38,748 nucleotides of DNA from NCBI GenBank assembly GCA_050298035.1, contig JBNKTK010000024.1:1-38748 (forward strand), written 5' to 3'. The stretch comes from Gaoshiqia sp050298035. Its GTDB lineage: Bacteria; Bacteroidota; Bacteroidia; Bacteroidales; Prolixibacteraceae. The first letter of the stretch is position 1; every line of letters begins with the position of its first letter. Shown one piece after another: positions 23,836 through 32,771 of this stretch. Below the pieces are notes generated by a model that was given only the letters and a program-made list of their open reading frames with translations, ran no database searches and was not told where the DNA came from. The position numbers and the translations under genes were made by a program.

Positions 23836-24963
23836 TTAGCCTTGCTTATTTTCATTTTCCTTAAGTTTCTTAGGGTCAATTTTGTCGCCTTTTACTTTGT
23901 CTTCCTTGCTCAACCCTTCTACAATCTCGATATTGATGCCGTCAGAAAGTCCTGTTTTTACTTTCCGTTTTTCATAAATGTTTTCAACTTCATTGGTCAG
24001 CACCTCTACATAAGCCGAATCATTTTCAAACTTCAACATTCCTTCGGGGATCACCATCACGCTGTCTTTACGTTCCAAGACGATGTTGGCATTGGCGCTG
24101 TAACCTGCACGGATAAACTGGTTGTCTTTTAGTGAGACATCAGCCTTGATCTCGAACTGGATTGCCCCATTTTCTTCCAGCCCTTTGGGTGAAATATACT
24201 CAAGAATGGCTTCGAACTTGTCTTTTTCAATAGCCCCAATCTCCAGTTCAATAGGCATGCCCACCTTAATTTTACCAACTTCGGTTTCATCCACCTTGCC
24301 TTCAAAGATCATGTCTTTCATATCGGCAACCGTGGCAATGGTTGTTCCATCGTTAAAGGTATTCGACTGGATAACCGAGTTCCCGACTTTGATGGGAACA
24401 TCGAGCACCATTCCGTTAATGGTTGACCGGACCAGTGTATTAGTAGCTGTTTCTGCCTTTTTTGTTACACCATTCTTGATCAGGTCCAGGTTATTTTCGG
24501 CTGAGGCCAGTTCTTCCTTTGCTGAATCGTAACCAACTTTTGATTTCTTGAATTCTTCGTAAGATATGACATCCTTGTCGAAAAGCTTTTGCTGACGGTC
24601 GTAGTCGATTTTCGCATCTTCAAAATTGATCTTTGCCCGGTTCAGGCGCGATTCGGCAGCGTTCAGGTTCACCATGTCCGGAATAATCTTGATTTTGGCG
24701 ATCACCTGGTCTTTTTTTACAAAGTCGCCGGCTTCAATATACAACTCATCGATAATCCCGGAAACCTGAGGTTTAATCTCAATTTCCTGGCGTGGCACAA
24801 CCGATCCGGTCGCAACCGTTTTTTTGATCACGTTTGAAACAAATGGCGTTTTTGTTTCAAATACATCCGGTTTTTTCTGTGACTTATTATATAGGAAGAA
24901 GATGGTTCCCCCAAAAACCCCTACTAAAATAACGATCATTAAAATTCGAAAAATCTTTTTCAT
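23836..24963 (-). CDS. HlyD/MacA-type periplasmic adaptor (membrane fusion protein)
   Basis: A 375-aa adaptor anchored by one N-terminal helix (about 5-25). It has the split lipoyl-like domain (EIEIKPQVSGIIDELYIEAGDFVKKDQVIAKI, then STINGMVLDVPIKVGNSV) around an α-helical hairpin (~90-160), followed by β-barrel and membrane-proximal domains. The C-terminus is lysine-rich. It matches MacA-like partners of MacB-type ABC transporters and would couple the inner-membrane permeases to the TolC-family protein. 57 bases separate it from the downstream TolC gene and 98 from the upstream permease. Confidence 0.88.
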   Translation of the reverse strand: MKKIFRILMIVILVGVFGGTIFFLYNKSQKKPDVFETKTPFVSNVIKKTVATGSVVPRQEIEIKPQVSGIIDELYIEAGDFVKKDQVIAKIKIIPDMVNLNAAESRLNRAKINFEDAKIDYDRQQKLFDKDVISYEEFKKSKVGYDSAKEELASAENNLDLIKNGVTKKAETATNTLVRSTINGMVLDVPIKVGNSVIQSNTFNDGTTIATVADMKDMIFEGKVDETEVGKIKVGMPIELEIGAIEKDKFEAILEYISPKGLEENGAIQFEIKADVSLKDNQFIRAGYSANANIVLERKDSVMVIPEGMLKFENDSAYVEVLTNEVENIYEKRKVKTGLSDGINIEIVEGLSKEDKVKGDKIDPKKLKENENKQG

Positions 24964-25061
24964 GGTAATTGACTTTTTATTGTTTTTTTGTTTTCTGTTT
25001 AAATTTAGTTTGAAGCTGTTGCTTTTTATCTTTTTGAAAGACGAGAATGGATGGATAAACC

Positions 25062-26324
25062 CTACTCGTCACGAATTGCATCAATTGGTTTTATACTAAT
25101 CGCCCTTTTGGCAGGGATAAGCCCGGCAAATATTCCCGAGATCACCAGGATTGATAAAGCCATCATGGCCATTTCAAAACTGAATTCAGGACGCCGGAAG
25201 AAGACATCATCCGGATTGCCTTGTTCCAAAATGAAGTTCATAAGTTCTAAAATCCCTACGCCCAACGAAAGCCCGACATAACCGGCAATGGTGGTAAGAA
25301 AAACACTTTCGGCCACAATGTGGGTAATGATTTTTCCGGGTGTTGCACCAATAGCTCGTTGGATGCCTATTTCCTGGGTGCGTTCTTTTATAATCACCAG
25401 CATAATATTGCTGACCCCGATTACACCGGCAAACAAAGTTCCAATACCTACTATCCAGGTAAGGAGTTGTATCCCGCTGAAGAGGGCTGAATATTTTTTC
25501 CACTCTACTTCAATATTGAATGAAGCAACTGCCTGGTTATCCTCAGGGGCAATGTGGTGACGTTCTTTAAAAATGGTTTTTAATTTTTCTTCCAGCACAC
25601 TTACCGGTGTCCCTTTTTCGGAAGTTACGGAGAAGAAGTGGATAACATCGCCATAGTTATATGCTTGCTGCATTGTACTAAAGGGAAGAATGATTGTTTC
25701 TTCTTTTTGTCCGCCAAAGCCAATTCTGGTTTCGGGATGAATAACTCCAATTACCTGGAAATAAACCCCACTCACTTTGAGGTATTTTCCGATGGGGTCT
25801 TCACCATTGTCAAACATCACTTCGCGTACCCGTTCGCCAATCACACAAACTTTACGTTTTTGGTTGATATCAATTTGATTGATCAGACGTCCTTCAATAG
25901 GTGTCCAGGGATCAATTTTGAAATATTCCGGGTAGTCACCATAAATATTAAACGTTCCGGTTTTCTCGCCCCGGATGGTGTTGTCGCCGTTACCTCCCCT
26001 GGGACCGAACAAACGGGGAGAAATGTATTCGACTTCTTTGACATGCTGCTGAATGTACTGAAGGTCCTGATTGTTGTAATCCCAGCTACGGCCACGTTGA
26101 AATCCCTGGTAAGGAACACTGGTCCGCTCTGTCCAAAAAAAGGCAGAATTGCTCGCAAATGCCCGGATTCCATCCATGACACCATTTTCAAGGGCTTTGC
26201 CTGCCCCCGACATAATAATGAGCATTAGGATCCCCCAAAATACCCCAAAGGCAGTCATGAAGCTGCGCATCCGGTTCTGTCTCAGTGCGCTTAATATTTC
26301 CTTCCATAGATCAAGGTCTAACAT
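25062..26324 (-). CDS. MacB-type ABC permease (second paralogue)
   Basis: A 420-aa permease with the MacB layout. One N-terminal helix (FMTAFGVFWGILMLIIMSG) is followed by a ~220-residue periplasmic domain and three C-terminal FtsX-type helices containing the VSNIMLVIIKERTQEIGIQRAIGATP motif. It is paralogous and equal in length to the permease encoded just upstream. The start at 26324 is chosen because MLDLDLWKEI aligns with MFDIDIWQEI of the paralogue. A GGGAGG sequence lies eight bases before it, an unusually good Shine-Dalgarno for this genome. It has no ATPase of its own and must use the LolD/MacB-type ATPase of the operon. Confidence 0.88.
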   Translation of the reverse strand: MLDLDLWKEILSALRQNRMRSFMTAFGVFWGILMLIIMSGAGKALENGVMDGIRAFASNSAFFWTERTSVPYQGFQRGRSWDYNNQDLQYIQQHVKEVEYISPRLFGPRGGNGDNTIRGEKTGTFNIYGDYPEYFKIDPWTPIEGRLINQIDINQKRKVCVIGERVREVMFDNGEDPIGKYLKVSGVYFQVIGVIHPETRIGFGGQKEETIILPFSTMQQAYNYGDVIHFFSVTSEKGTPVSVLEEKLKTIFKERHHIAPEDNQAVASFNIEVEWKKYSALFSGIQLLTWIVGIGTLFAGVIGVSNIMLVIIKERTQEIGIQRAIGATPGKIITHIVAESVFLTTIAGYVGLSLGVGILELMNFILEQGNPDDVFFRRPEFSFEMAMMALSILVISGIFAGLIPAKRAISIKPIDAIRDE

Positions 26325-26448
26325 AGCGGAGCCTCCCATCTTTTCCCTTCAAAAGAGGGGTGATTAATTCGTTCGGTGTTTTTTATTGTATTCATTTCAC
26401 AGGTGCAAATAGGTTAAATGTCTGCTTTCCCAAGGCTGGGAGGGGCTA

Positions 26449-27711
26449 TTATTCATCACGAAGTGCCTCAATTGGTTTGATCCGGGCCGCACGTTTTGCC
26501 GGGATATAACCGGCCAGGGTACCAGAAATGACCAGTAACAGAGTTGCCATTACAGCAATACCGATATCAACAGTCGGGTTCCGGAATAGCGTTTCCCCGC
26601 GTCCCCCGTTTGTGGCAGCAGAGGCTTCAAATGATTTCTCAACAAAAAGGTTGATCACTTCCATGATCCCAGTTCCTAAAACCAATCCAATATATCCTGC
26701 AATGGTGGTAATCAAGATTGATTCAAGCAAAACAAGTCCAATTACCGATCGGGGACTGGCACCAATGGCTTTTCTGATACCAATTTCCTTGGTCCGCTCT
26801 TTCACGACAATCAGCATGATGTTGCTCACGCCGATAATTCCGGCTATCAGGGTAAATATTCCGATGATCCAAATAAATACGTCAATTGCAGTAAAAATTT
26901 TCTGGGTTTCCAGGTAGGCTTCCATCATGTTAAACATACCTACCGCGTTATCGTCATTTGGGTCAAAACGGTGTCTCCGGGCAAGTATGTCCTTAATGTT
27001 TTTCTGGATGGCTTTGGTTTCTTCCAGTGTTGTTCCCTCGTTTGTGATCGCAAAATTGTGGATTTGGTTTGAGCCGTTAAAAACCATTTGGGCAGTTGTT
27101 ACCGGAATATTAGCAGTCCGGTTCCGTGTCGAACCAGGCTCGGTGTAAACACCTACCACTTTAAACGGGATATTGTTGATTTTTAAATAAGCTCCAATCG
27201 CATTTTTATCTTTAAACAACGCATCGTAAATATCCTTCCCGATAACTACAGTCTTTCTTTTCTCGCGGATATCGACCTCATTGATAAACCTGCCTTCAAT
27301 AATATCGAACTGCTCAACTTTCAGCAGATCAGGATTGCAGGATATTACGGTGTATTGTCCGTACTCACCTTCGTAGGAAAGGTTGGTTCCTCCCATAAAA
27401 TAGCGTCCGGACGCAGCGCCTACTCCTTTGGTATTCTTTAGTAATGTATAATCGTCATTATGGAATTGGATAGGGCGCCCTTTCTTTAATCCGTCATAGG
27501 GTATGCTTGTTTCCCCGCCCCATATCCACATGGCATTTACAGCCTGGTTCTTAAAGTTTTCAGAAACCCCGTTACTCAACCCATTCCCGGATCCGAGCAG
27601 GATCATCAGCATGAAAATCCCCCAGGCAACCGAGAACCCGGTCAGGAAGGTTCTCATTTTGTTCTTTTTGATTGTGGCAAGAATCTCCTGCCAAATGTCG
27701 ATATCAAACAT
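26449..27711 (-). CDS. MacB-type ABC permease (first paralogue)
   Basis: A 420-aa permease with the same plan as its neighbour: N-terminal helix (LTGFSVAWGIFMLMILLG), large periplasmic domain, and three C-terminal helices including VSNIMLIVVKERTKEIGIRKAIGASP. It begins 10 bases after the ATPase gene. The two permeases most likely form a heterodimer, since MacB-like transporters work as dimers and only one ATPase gene is present; separate homodimers remain possible. Substrates of such systems (antibiotics, peptides, lipids, siderophores) cannot be read from sequence. Confidence 0.88.
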   Translation of the reverse strand: MFDIDIWQEILATIKKNKMRTFLTGFSVAWGIFMLMILLGSGNGLSNGVSENFKNQAVNAMWIWGGETSIPYDGLKKGRPIQFHNDDYTLLKNTKGVGAASGRYFMGGTNLSYEGEYGQYTVISCNPDLLKVEQFDIIEGRFINEVDIREKRKTVVIGKDIYDALFKDKNAIGAYLKINNIPFKVVGVYTEPGSTRNRTANIPVTTAQMVFNGSNQIHNFAITNEGTTLEETKAIQKNIKDILARRHRFDPNDDNAVGMFNMMEAYLETQKIFTAIDVFIWIIGIFTLIAGIIGVSNIMLIVVKERTKEIGIRKAIGASPRSVIGLVLLESILITTIAGYIGLVLGTGIMEVINLFVEKSFEASAATNGGRGETLFRNPTVDIGIAVMATLLLVISGTLAGYIPAKRAARIKPIEALRDE

Positions 27712-27721
27712 GACGATCAGT

Positions 27722-28447
27722 TTAGGCAGGTTGCAATTCTTTTGAATACTTGTACCGGAATTCGCTCAGTTCCCCATTTCGTATAATTTCATGGATTTGA
27801 CCATCTTTCAGGCGAACAACTTTTTGTGTCATGGCAGCAATGTCATGTTCGTGGGTGACGATGATAACTGTGATCCCGGCTTCATTGATTTCTTTCAGGA
27901 TTTCCATTACCTCGTAAGACGTGGCCGTGTCCAGTGCCCCGGTTGGCTCATCAGCAAGGATGATCTTGGGATTTGAGATCAGCGCACGGGCAATGGCAAC
28001 CCGTTGTTTTTGCCCACCCGACATCTCATTTGGCATATGTTCTGCCCAGGGTTTCAGCCCGAGCTTTTCGAGATATTCCATCGCTATGACGTTTCGCTTT
28101 CTCCTGTTTACTCCTTGATAATAAAGTGGAAGAGCCACATTTTCCATGGCATTTTTAAATGATATCAGGTTGAAGGACTGGAACACGAAGCCAACCATTT
28201 CGTTGCGGAGTTGTGCTGCCTTTTTTTCAGTCATGTTCGAGATGAGTTTTCCGGCCAGGTGATAACTTCCTTCGTCGTAATTATCAAGCATTCCCAAGAT
28301 GTTTAGCAGGGTTGATTTTCCCGAGCCCGACGATCCCATAATGGAAACAAACTCACCTTGCTCAATCTCCAGGTCAATGCCTTTGAGCACGTGCAGTTTG
28401 CTGCTTCCCATCTCGTAAGATTTGTGGATGTTGTTTAATTTGATCAT
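27722..28447 (-). CDS. ABC transporter ATPase, MacB/LolD type
   Basis: A 241-aa ATPase of the MacB/LolD group: Walker A GSSGSGKST, signature MSGGQKQRVAIARA, Walker B IILADEPTGALDT and the switch His in VTHEHD. It is the first gene of the operon and drives the two permeases downstream. The start at ATG 28447 (MIKLNNIHKSYEMG) is preferred over an upstream ATG adding 13 residues of low complexity. The 300 bases before it contain no gene and should hold the operon's promoter, which I could not assign. Confidence 0.9.
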   Translation of the reverse strand: MIKLNNIHKSYEMGSSKLHVLKGIDLEIEQGEFVSIMGSSGSGKSTLLNILGMLDNYDEGSYHLAGKLISNMTEKKAAQLRNEMVGFVFQSFNLISFKNAMENVALPLYYQGVNRRKRNVIAMEYLEKLGLKPWAEHMPNEMSGGQKQRVAIARALISNPKIILADEPTGALDTATSYEVMEILKEINEAGITVIIVTHEHDIAAMTQKVVRLKDGQIHEIIRNGELSEFRYKYSKELQPA

Positions 28448-28747
28448 GGTTTTTGTGGTTTTCTGTTTTCTGTTTCTGGTCTCCAAAGTTGAAAAATCAA
28501 ATAGTCAATCACATAATTAATTCGATGAACCGGTGATTTTTCTATGTAAATGCCGAATTTAAACTGGTAACTTGGATAACCAACTACCTTGCAACCGACA
28601 TTACATGACAATAGGACGATCAGAACACGGAGACGTTACAAGTAGGGCGAGATTTTTTTTGAAGGGGGAAGGGGGCGGGAAACACAGCATCCGGAAGACC
28701 CTTTTTCAGTCTACCGCAAAGTTTCAAAAGCGTGTCGCCTAATTGGG
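28448..28747. other. gene-free leader region of the export operon
   Basis: No gene is seen in these 300 bases between the carbamoyltransferase and the ABC operon, both on the minus strand. Notable composition: a CTGTTTT/GTTTTCTG-rich stretch just upstream of the ATPase start (about 28450-28480), and a T8 run followed by a purine/G-rich tract (GAAGGGGGAAGGGGGCGGG, 28661-28679). No confident promoter or terminator was found. Confidence 0.5.
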
Positions 28748-30397
28748 TTATAGGATTTGCAGTTTTCCGTTTAGTACTACTCCATCAATACCCATCTTTT
28801 GGGCAGATTGCAGTGCATCCTCTTCGGTGTGGACAATTGGTTCGCCTTGCGCGTTAAAAGAGGTGTTTATCAATGCTTTTACCAGGTATTTCTCGTCGAG
28901 TAGGGTCAGCAGGTCCCACAGGTACGGGTTTTGTTCACGTGAGAAGATCGTTTGAATACGGGACGTTTCATCAGCATGGACTGCGCCGTCCAGTTCGGTT
29001 ATCCGTTTAGGAAGTATTGTGTAGTCCATCAGCATGTATTCACTCAAAGGGTGCATTTCTGCCAGCCCGGTGAAGTATTTCGAGTTTTTTTCGAGCATGA
29101 CCGGGGCAAGCGGACGATACCACTCCCGGCCTTTGTGTTCCATGCTCACTTTTTTTGCCAGTCTTTTGTTGTTGGCCAGACAAAGCAGGCTGCGGTTTCC
29201 CAGTGCGCGCGGTCCAGCTTCGGCCTTTCCGTTACAAATGCCAACCACTTTTCCTTCCGACAGCATTTCGGCAACCTGGAAAAGATCTTCATGGGTATGT
29301 TGCCAGTCTGTTTGGGGCAAGCTCCAGTTATTCAGGTAAGGCGGATGTTTTTCAACTGTCCCGTGCTTCTTCCATTCGGCAAAAGCGGCTGCACCAATTG
29401 TCAGTCCGGAGTCGTCTGGACATGGCGGAATGAAAACTTCATCGAAAATGCTGCTGTCTATAATGCGGGTATTGGCTACAATATTTAAGGCACAGCCACC
29501 GGTGTAATACAGATTACGAGCCAATGTTTGCTGTTGTAATTTTTCAAGTGCGATAACGGTTTCCCTGACGAATATCTCATGCAAAGTGGCTATGCAATCC
29601 TGGATGAAGTTGTTTTTCTGGTCAAATGATTTCAGGTCAATGTGCCAGTCGTCCCGAACCTGTTTGAAGAAAGCTGCTTTTTTATTCCAGATGTCTTCAA
29701 AAAAATTATTGGAACGCAGCCAATGGTCCAGTTTTTTTTGATATTGACCATGCCCGGCCAGCCCCATCATTTTTCCGGGAACGCTGTTCTGATCGTTCAG
29801 TTTGGCGCCAATTACAGAAAAAACAAAAGCATTGGCATTGAATATTGAAGTCAGGTAACGATAGTCCCAATGTGCAGAGATCTTAACCAGTTTTCCGTTT
29901 TTGAATTGCCAGGCCGAGAAGTTGCTTTTGCTGGCGCCACCGTCAAAATGGACGAGAAGGCTATTGGGTTTGAACATGCCAAAAAACGGGAGGCAACTGA
30001 AGACGTGGGCAAGCTCGTGGCTTAGTGCCCAGGCGTTCGTTTCGCGGCCAAACCACCAACAATTCCCTTCTTCGAAGTCGCTGGCAAGCAGGCGGCTGAA
30101 CGGCGCCTCGAAACGGACATTCCCCTGCCTGGTAAGGAAGGTGCGGCCAACGACATTGTCAACAAAAACCAGGTCGAACTCTTCGGCTAAAAGCTTTTTT
30201 TCTTTTAAAATTGAGGGGAGCTTTTCATGTAGCCGGTTGTCGCGTTTGTGCCGGGTGAGCCTTTCCAGTTGCAGGAACTCGCGGACTTTCCCGTTTTGCA
30301 TGATGCACAGGTTGTGGTCGTGCACGTAAAACGGGTGATCATATTCATCTCTGTCCTGGATGCCGTAAATTGCCAATGTTGCCTTTTCGGGATTCAT
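28748..30397 (-). CDS. NodU/CmcH/TobZ-family carbamoyltransferase
   Basis: A 549-aa O-carbamoyltransferase-like protein. The N-terminal Kae1-like domain has the metal-binding HELAHVFSC (HxxxH) and the DGGASKSNFSAW and GLAGHGQY segments. The C-terminal domain has GPRALGNRSLL, REWYRPLAPVML and LINTSFNAQGEPIV, the signature blocks of the family. Members carbamoylate hydroxyls of small molecules or sugars (Nod factors, cephamycin, tobramycin) using carbamoyl phosphate. No antibiotic cluster is nearby, so the substrate is unknown; a cell-surface glycan or glycolipid is a guess. The HELAH string is the Kae1 metal site, not a protease motif. The start is ATG 30397, one base after the DUF6427-like gene's stop; an earlier TTG is less likely. 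Confidence 0.87.
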   Translation of the reverse strand: MNPEKATLAIYGIQDRDEYDHPFYVHDHNLCIMQNGKVREFLQLERLTRHKRDNRLHEKLPSILKEKKLLAEEFDLVFVDNVVGRTFLTRQGNVRFEAPFSRLLASDFEEGNCWWFGRETNAWALSHELAHVFSCLPFFGMFKPNSLLVHFDGGASKSNFSAWQFKNGKLVKISAHWDYRYLTSIFNANAFVFSVIGAKLNDQNSVPGKMMGLAGHGQYQKKLDHWLRSNNFFEDIWNKKAAFFKQVRDDWHIDLKSFDQKNNFIQDCIATLHEIFVRETVIALEKLQQQTLARNLYYTGGCALNIVANTRIIDSSIFDEVFIPPCPDDSGLTIGAAAFAEWKKHGTVEKHPPYLNNWSLPQTDWQHTHEDLFQVAEMLSEGKVVGICNGKAEAGPRALGNRSLLCLANNKRLAKKVSMEHKGREWYRPLAPVMLEKNSKYFTGLAEMHPLSEYMLMDYTILPKRITELDGAVHADETSRIQTIFSREQNPYLWDLLTLLDEKYLVKALINTSFNAQGEPIVHTEEDALQSAQKMGIDGVVLNGKLQIL

Positions 30398-30398
30398 T

Positions 30399-31382
30399 TT
30401 ATGCAAATTGGAGATAAATAATCAATCCTAAAAAAAGGTAAATAAAAACATTTCCCCAAAACCGACGCCGCATAAAAATCAGGTAATTCGAGATCAGGAC
30501 GGTTAGCGGGATGGCCATTATGACCAGTATTTCTTGCGAAACTGCCGGGATAAACAGCAACATGGCAAACGAAATCAGGAAAATCAGGAAGAAGACCTGG
30601 AAATATTTTCGCGAACTGATTTTCTTTTCATCAATCTGGTTCAAAAGGAAGATGATTCCGAGTAAAGTCATCAGGGTTAAGAACCCGAGGTAAATCTGCA
30701 AGTTGAGATTGCCACGCAGGGAGTTGTTTGGCGTGGTAAAATTCTGAACGATTGTATTTCCCAATTCGGTAACCGTATCGGTAAAGAAATAATAGGAAAA
30801 GCCAAACAACCAGGGCAGCATCAGTCCAACTACGGGCAATATAAAATTGCGCCATTCGGGGCTTTTCCGTATCAGGACAAACCCGATCCAAACCAACGGG
30901 AAAAAAAAGACCAGGTTGAAATAAAACAGCGAACCCACGCCGATAAAAAATCCGGCATCGAAAGCATTTGAGTAAGCTTTTTTGCTTTCATAGGCATCAA
31001 AAATCCGGTCGGTACCCAGCAAAATGAATAATGCTCCGAAATATACCGGATGCATTTGGTGCATGGCAAGCAGCCCGCTAATGATCAGTACAAAAATATT
31101 TGAAGGCAGGAATGTTCGGATACGGATAAACGCGAAAACGGTGTTCAACCTAAGGATGACAAAGGAAAGCAGCACGACCAGTACCATTGACAACAGGTTC
31201 CCGGCAAGAGGTGATGACGCCAGCAAATAGTTTACAGGCCGGTAAAGTAACATCTGGTTTTCCCCTTCAAAAAACGGGAACGGTGCAGGATGAATATATG
31301 ACCTGAACCACAACCCGGCGACCACCAGCGGGATCAAGAAAAAGTGATATGCCTGATTGCTTTTGAGAAACCTGAGTATCAT
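30399..31382 (-). CDS. DUF6427-like polytopic membrane protein
   Basis: A 327-aa integral membrane protein with about 9-10 hydrophobic helices and short loops. It resembles the DUF6427 family of Bacteroidota, which I recall as often lying next to purD; that assignment is from memory. Features are the N-terminal LRFLKSNQAYHFFLIPL, the HPxxFxFFEGEN-like loop (about 31-41) and the short C-terminal RRRFWGNVFIYL. No catalytic motif is apparent and the function is unknown. It follows purD by 78 bases and is translated in near contact with the carbamoyltransferase gene (1-base gap), so the two may work together. A perfect 14-bp tandem repeat directly precedes its start codon. Confidence 0.78.
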   Translation of the reverse strand: MILRFLKSNQAYHFFLIPLVVAGLWFRSYIHPAPFPFFEGENQMLLYRPVNYLLASSPLAGNLLSMVLVVLLSFVILRLNTVFAFIRIRTFLPSNIFVLIISGLLAMHQMHPVYFGALFILLGTDRIFDAYESKKAYSNAFDAGFFIGVGSLFYFNLVFFFPLVWIGFVLIRKSPEWRNFILPVVGLMLPWLFGFSYYFFTDTVTELGNTIVQNFTTPNNSLRGNLNLQIYLGFLTLMTLLGIIFLLNQIDEKKISSRKYFQVFFLIFLISFAMLLFIPAVSQEILVIMAIPLTVLISNYLIFMRRRFWGNVFIYLFLGLIIYLQFA

Positions 31383-31410
31383 GTTTTAGGTCGAAAGTTT
31401 TAGGTCGAAA
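31383..31410. repeat. two tandem 14-bp repeats at a start codon
   Basis: GTTTTAGGTCGAAA occurs twice in succession, at 31383-31396 and 31397-31410, directly abutting the start codon (31380-31382, minus strand) of the DUF6427-like gene. Being in the ribosome-binding region, a change of copy number could affect its translation. Confidence 0.65.
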
Positions 31411-31417
31411 TACCGAA

Positions 31418-31446
31418 TTGCCGGAACTTACATCAGTTACCGGCAA
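31418..31446. other. hairpin between purD and the downstream membrane-protein gene
   Basis: TTGCCGG (31418-31424) pairs with CCGGCAA (31440-31446), with AACT/AGTT able to extend the stem inward past one bulged A. It lies 15 bases after the purD stop on the minus strand. No long T-run follows, so it may be an mRNA-stabilising or attenuating structure rather than a full terminator. Confidence 0.4.
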
Positions 31447-31460
31447 GTCGGCAGGTCTGG

Positions 31461-32732
31461 TTATAAATCGAAGCCTAAGTCACGGCGGTAATATTTGCCT
31501 TCGAAGTCGATTTTTTCGGCATTGGCATAAGACTGTGCCAAGGCTTCTTTCATGTCCTTTCCATACGAGCTGATGGCAATTACCCGGCCACCATCGGTTA
31601 CCACGTTGGTACCCGCCTGTTTGGTCCCGGCATGGAAAAGCAGGCTGTTTTCGTTTTTTTCGAACCCGCTCATCACAATTCCTTTTTTATAGTCGCCCGG
31701 GTATCCACCTGAGACCAGCATCACGGTTACGGCAGAACGGTCGTCAATCTCGATGGTTTGTTTTTCCATTGTACCTTCTGCAGCCGCAACCAGCAAGTCA
31801 ACAAAGTCGGATTTAACGCGCAGCATGACAGCTTCGGTTTCGGGGTCGCCCATGCGTACATTGTATTCAATGACGTATGGATCGCCGCCACAATTGATCA
31901 AGCCAAAAAAGATGAAGCCATTATACGGGATGCCATCTTCTTGAAGGCCGTCTACAGTTGGTTTTATAATTTGCTCTTCAATTTTTTGCATGAACACTTT
32001 GTCGGCAAACGGAACCGGGCTAATTGCACCCATGCCTCCGGTGTTGAGGCCGGTATCGCCTTCGCCAATGCGCTTGTAGTCTTTTGCTTCGGGCAGGATT
32101 TGGTAGTCTTTTCCGTCAGTAATGGCAAAAACCGACAATTCAATTCCCGACAAAAATTCTTCGATGACTACTTTGCTACTGGCTGCACCAAACTGCCCTT
32201 CAAGCATTTCTTTTAGCGAAGCCTGTGCTTCGGGAAGGTTGTCAATGATCAGAACACCTTTGCCGGCAGCCAGTCCGTCGGCTTTCAGCACGTACGGCGC
32301 TTTCATGGTTTCGAGGAAGGCAATTCCTTCACCCAGGTTATCAGTGGTAACTGTCAAGTATTTTGCTGTCGGAATGTTGTGCCTTTGCATAAAGGCTTTG
32401 GCAAAATCCTTACTTCCTTCCAGTTGTGCCCCTAATTTTTGCGGGCCTACAACTTTTACTTGTTTCAATTCTTCATCAGCCAGGAAAAAGTCGTGCAGGC
32501 CTTCCACCAACGGTACTTCCGGCCCGATAACTACCAGATCAATTTTCTTTTCGAGGACGACTTTTTTCAGCCCTTCAAAATTGGATACCCCTATCGGGAT
32601 GTTTTCTCCCAGTTCGGCAGTTCCGGCATTTCCCGGAGCGATATACAACTGGTTCACTTTAGGCGATTGCTTTATTTTCCATGACATCGCATGTTCTCTT
32701 CCTCCGGAACCAACAACAAGTACATTCAACAT
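31461..32732 (-). CDS. purD: phosphoribosylamine-glycine ligase (GAR synthetase)
   Basis: A 423-aa ATP-grasp enzyme performing the second step of purine synthesis, joining glycine and phosphoribosylamine. Family motifs are VLVVGSGGREHAMSWK at the N-terminus, KADGLAAGKGV in the ATP-grasp domain, GxNTGGMGAISP, and YNVRMGDPETEAVM. Length is normal. ATG 32732 is preferred, since the eight residues added by an upstream TTG are not part of the family. It sits within a mostly envelope-related cluster, and the link to purine metabolism is not mirrored by other pur genes here. Confidence 0.95.
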   Translation of the reverse strand: MLNVLVVGSGGREHAMSWKIKQSPKVNQLYIAPGNAGTAELGENIPIGVSNFEGLKKVVLEKKIDLVVIGPEVPLVEGLHDFFLADEELKQVKVVGPQKLGAQLEGSKDFAKAFMQRHNIPTAKYLTVTTDNLGEGIAFLETMKAPYVLKADGLAAGKGVLIIDNLPEAQASLKEMLEGQFGAASSKVVIEEFLSGIELSVFAITDGKDYQILPEAKDYKRIGEGDTGLNTGGMGAISPVPFADKVFMQKIEEQIIKPTVDGLQEDGIPYNGFIFFGLINCGGDPYVIEYNVRMGDPETEAVMLRVKSDFVDLLVAAAEGTMEKQTIEIDDRSAVTVMLVSGGYPGDYKKGIVMSGFEKNENSLLFHAGTKQAGTNVVTDGGRVIAISSYGKDMKEALAQSYANAEKIDFEGKYYRRDLGFDL

Positions 32733-32771
32733 GATCGTATAATTTTTCTTTTTCAATAATTTTTTTCCGTA

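Noticed and set aside
30001..30050. HELAH string in the carbamoyltransferase as a zinc-protease site
   Set aside because: It is the HxxxH metal site of the Kae1-like domain; the rest of the protein has all the carbamoyltransferase signature blocks.
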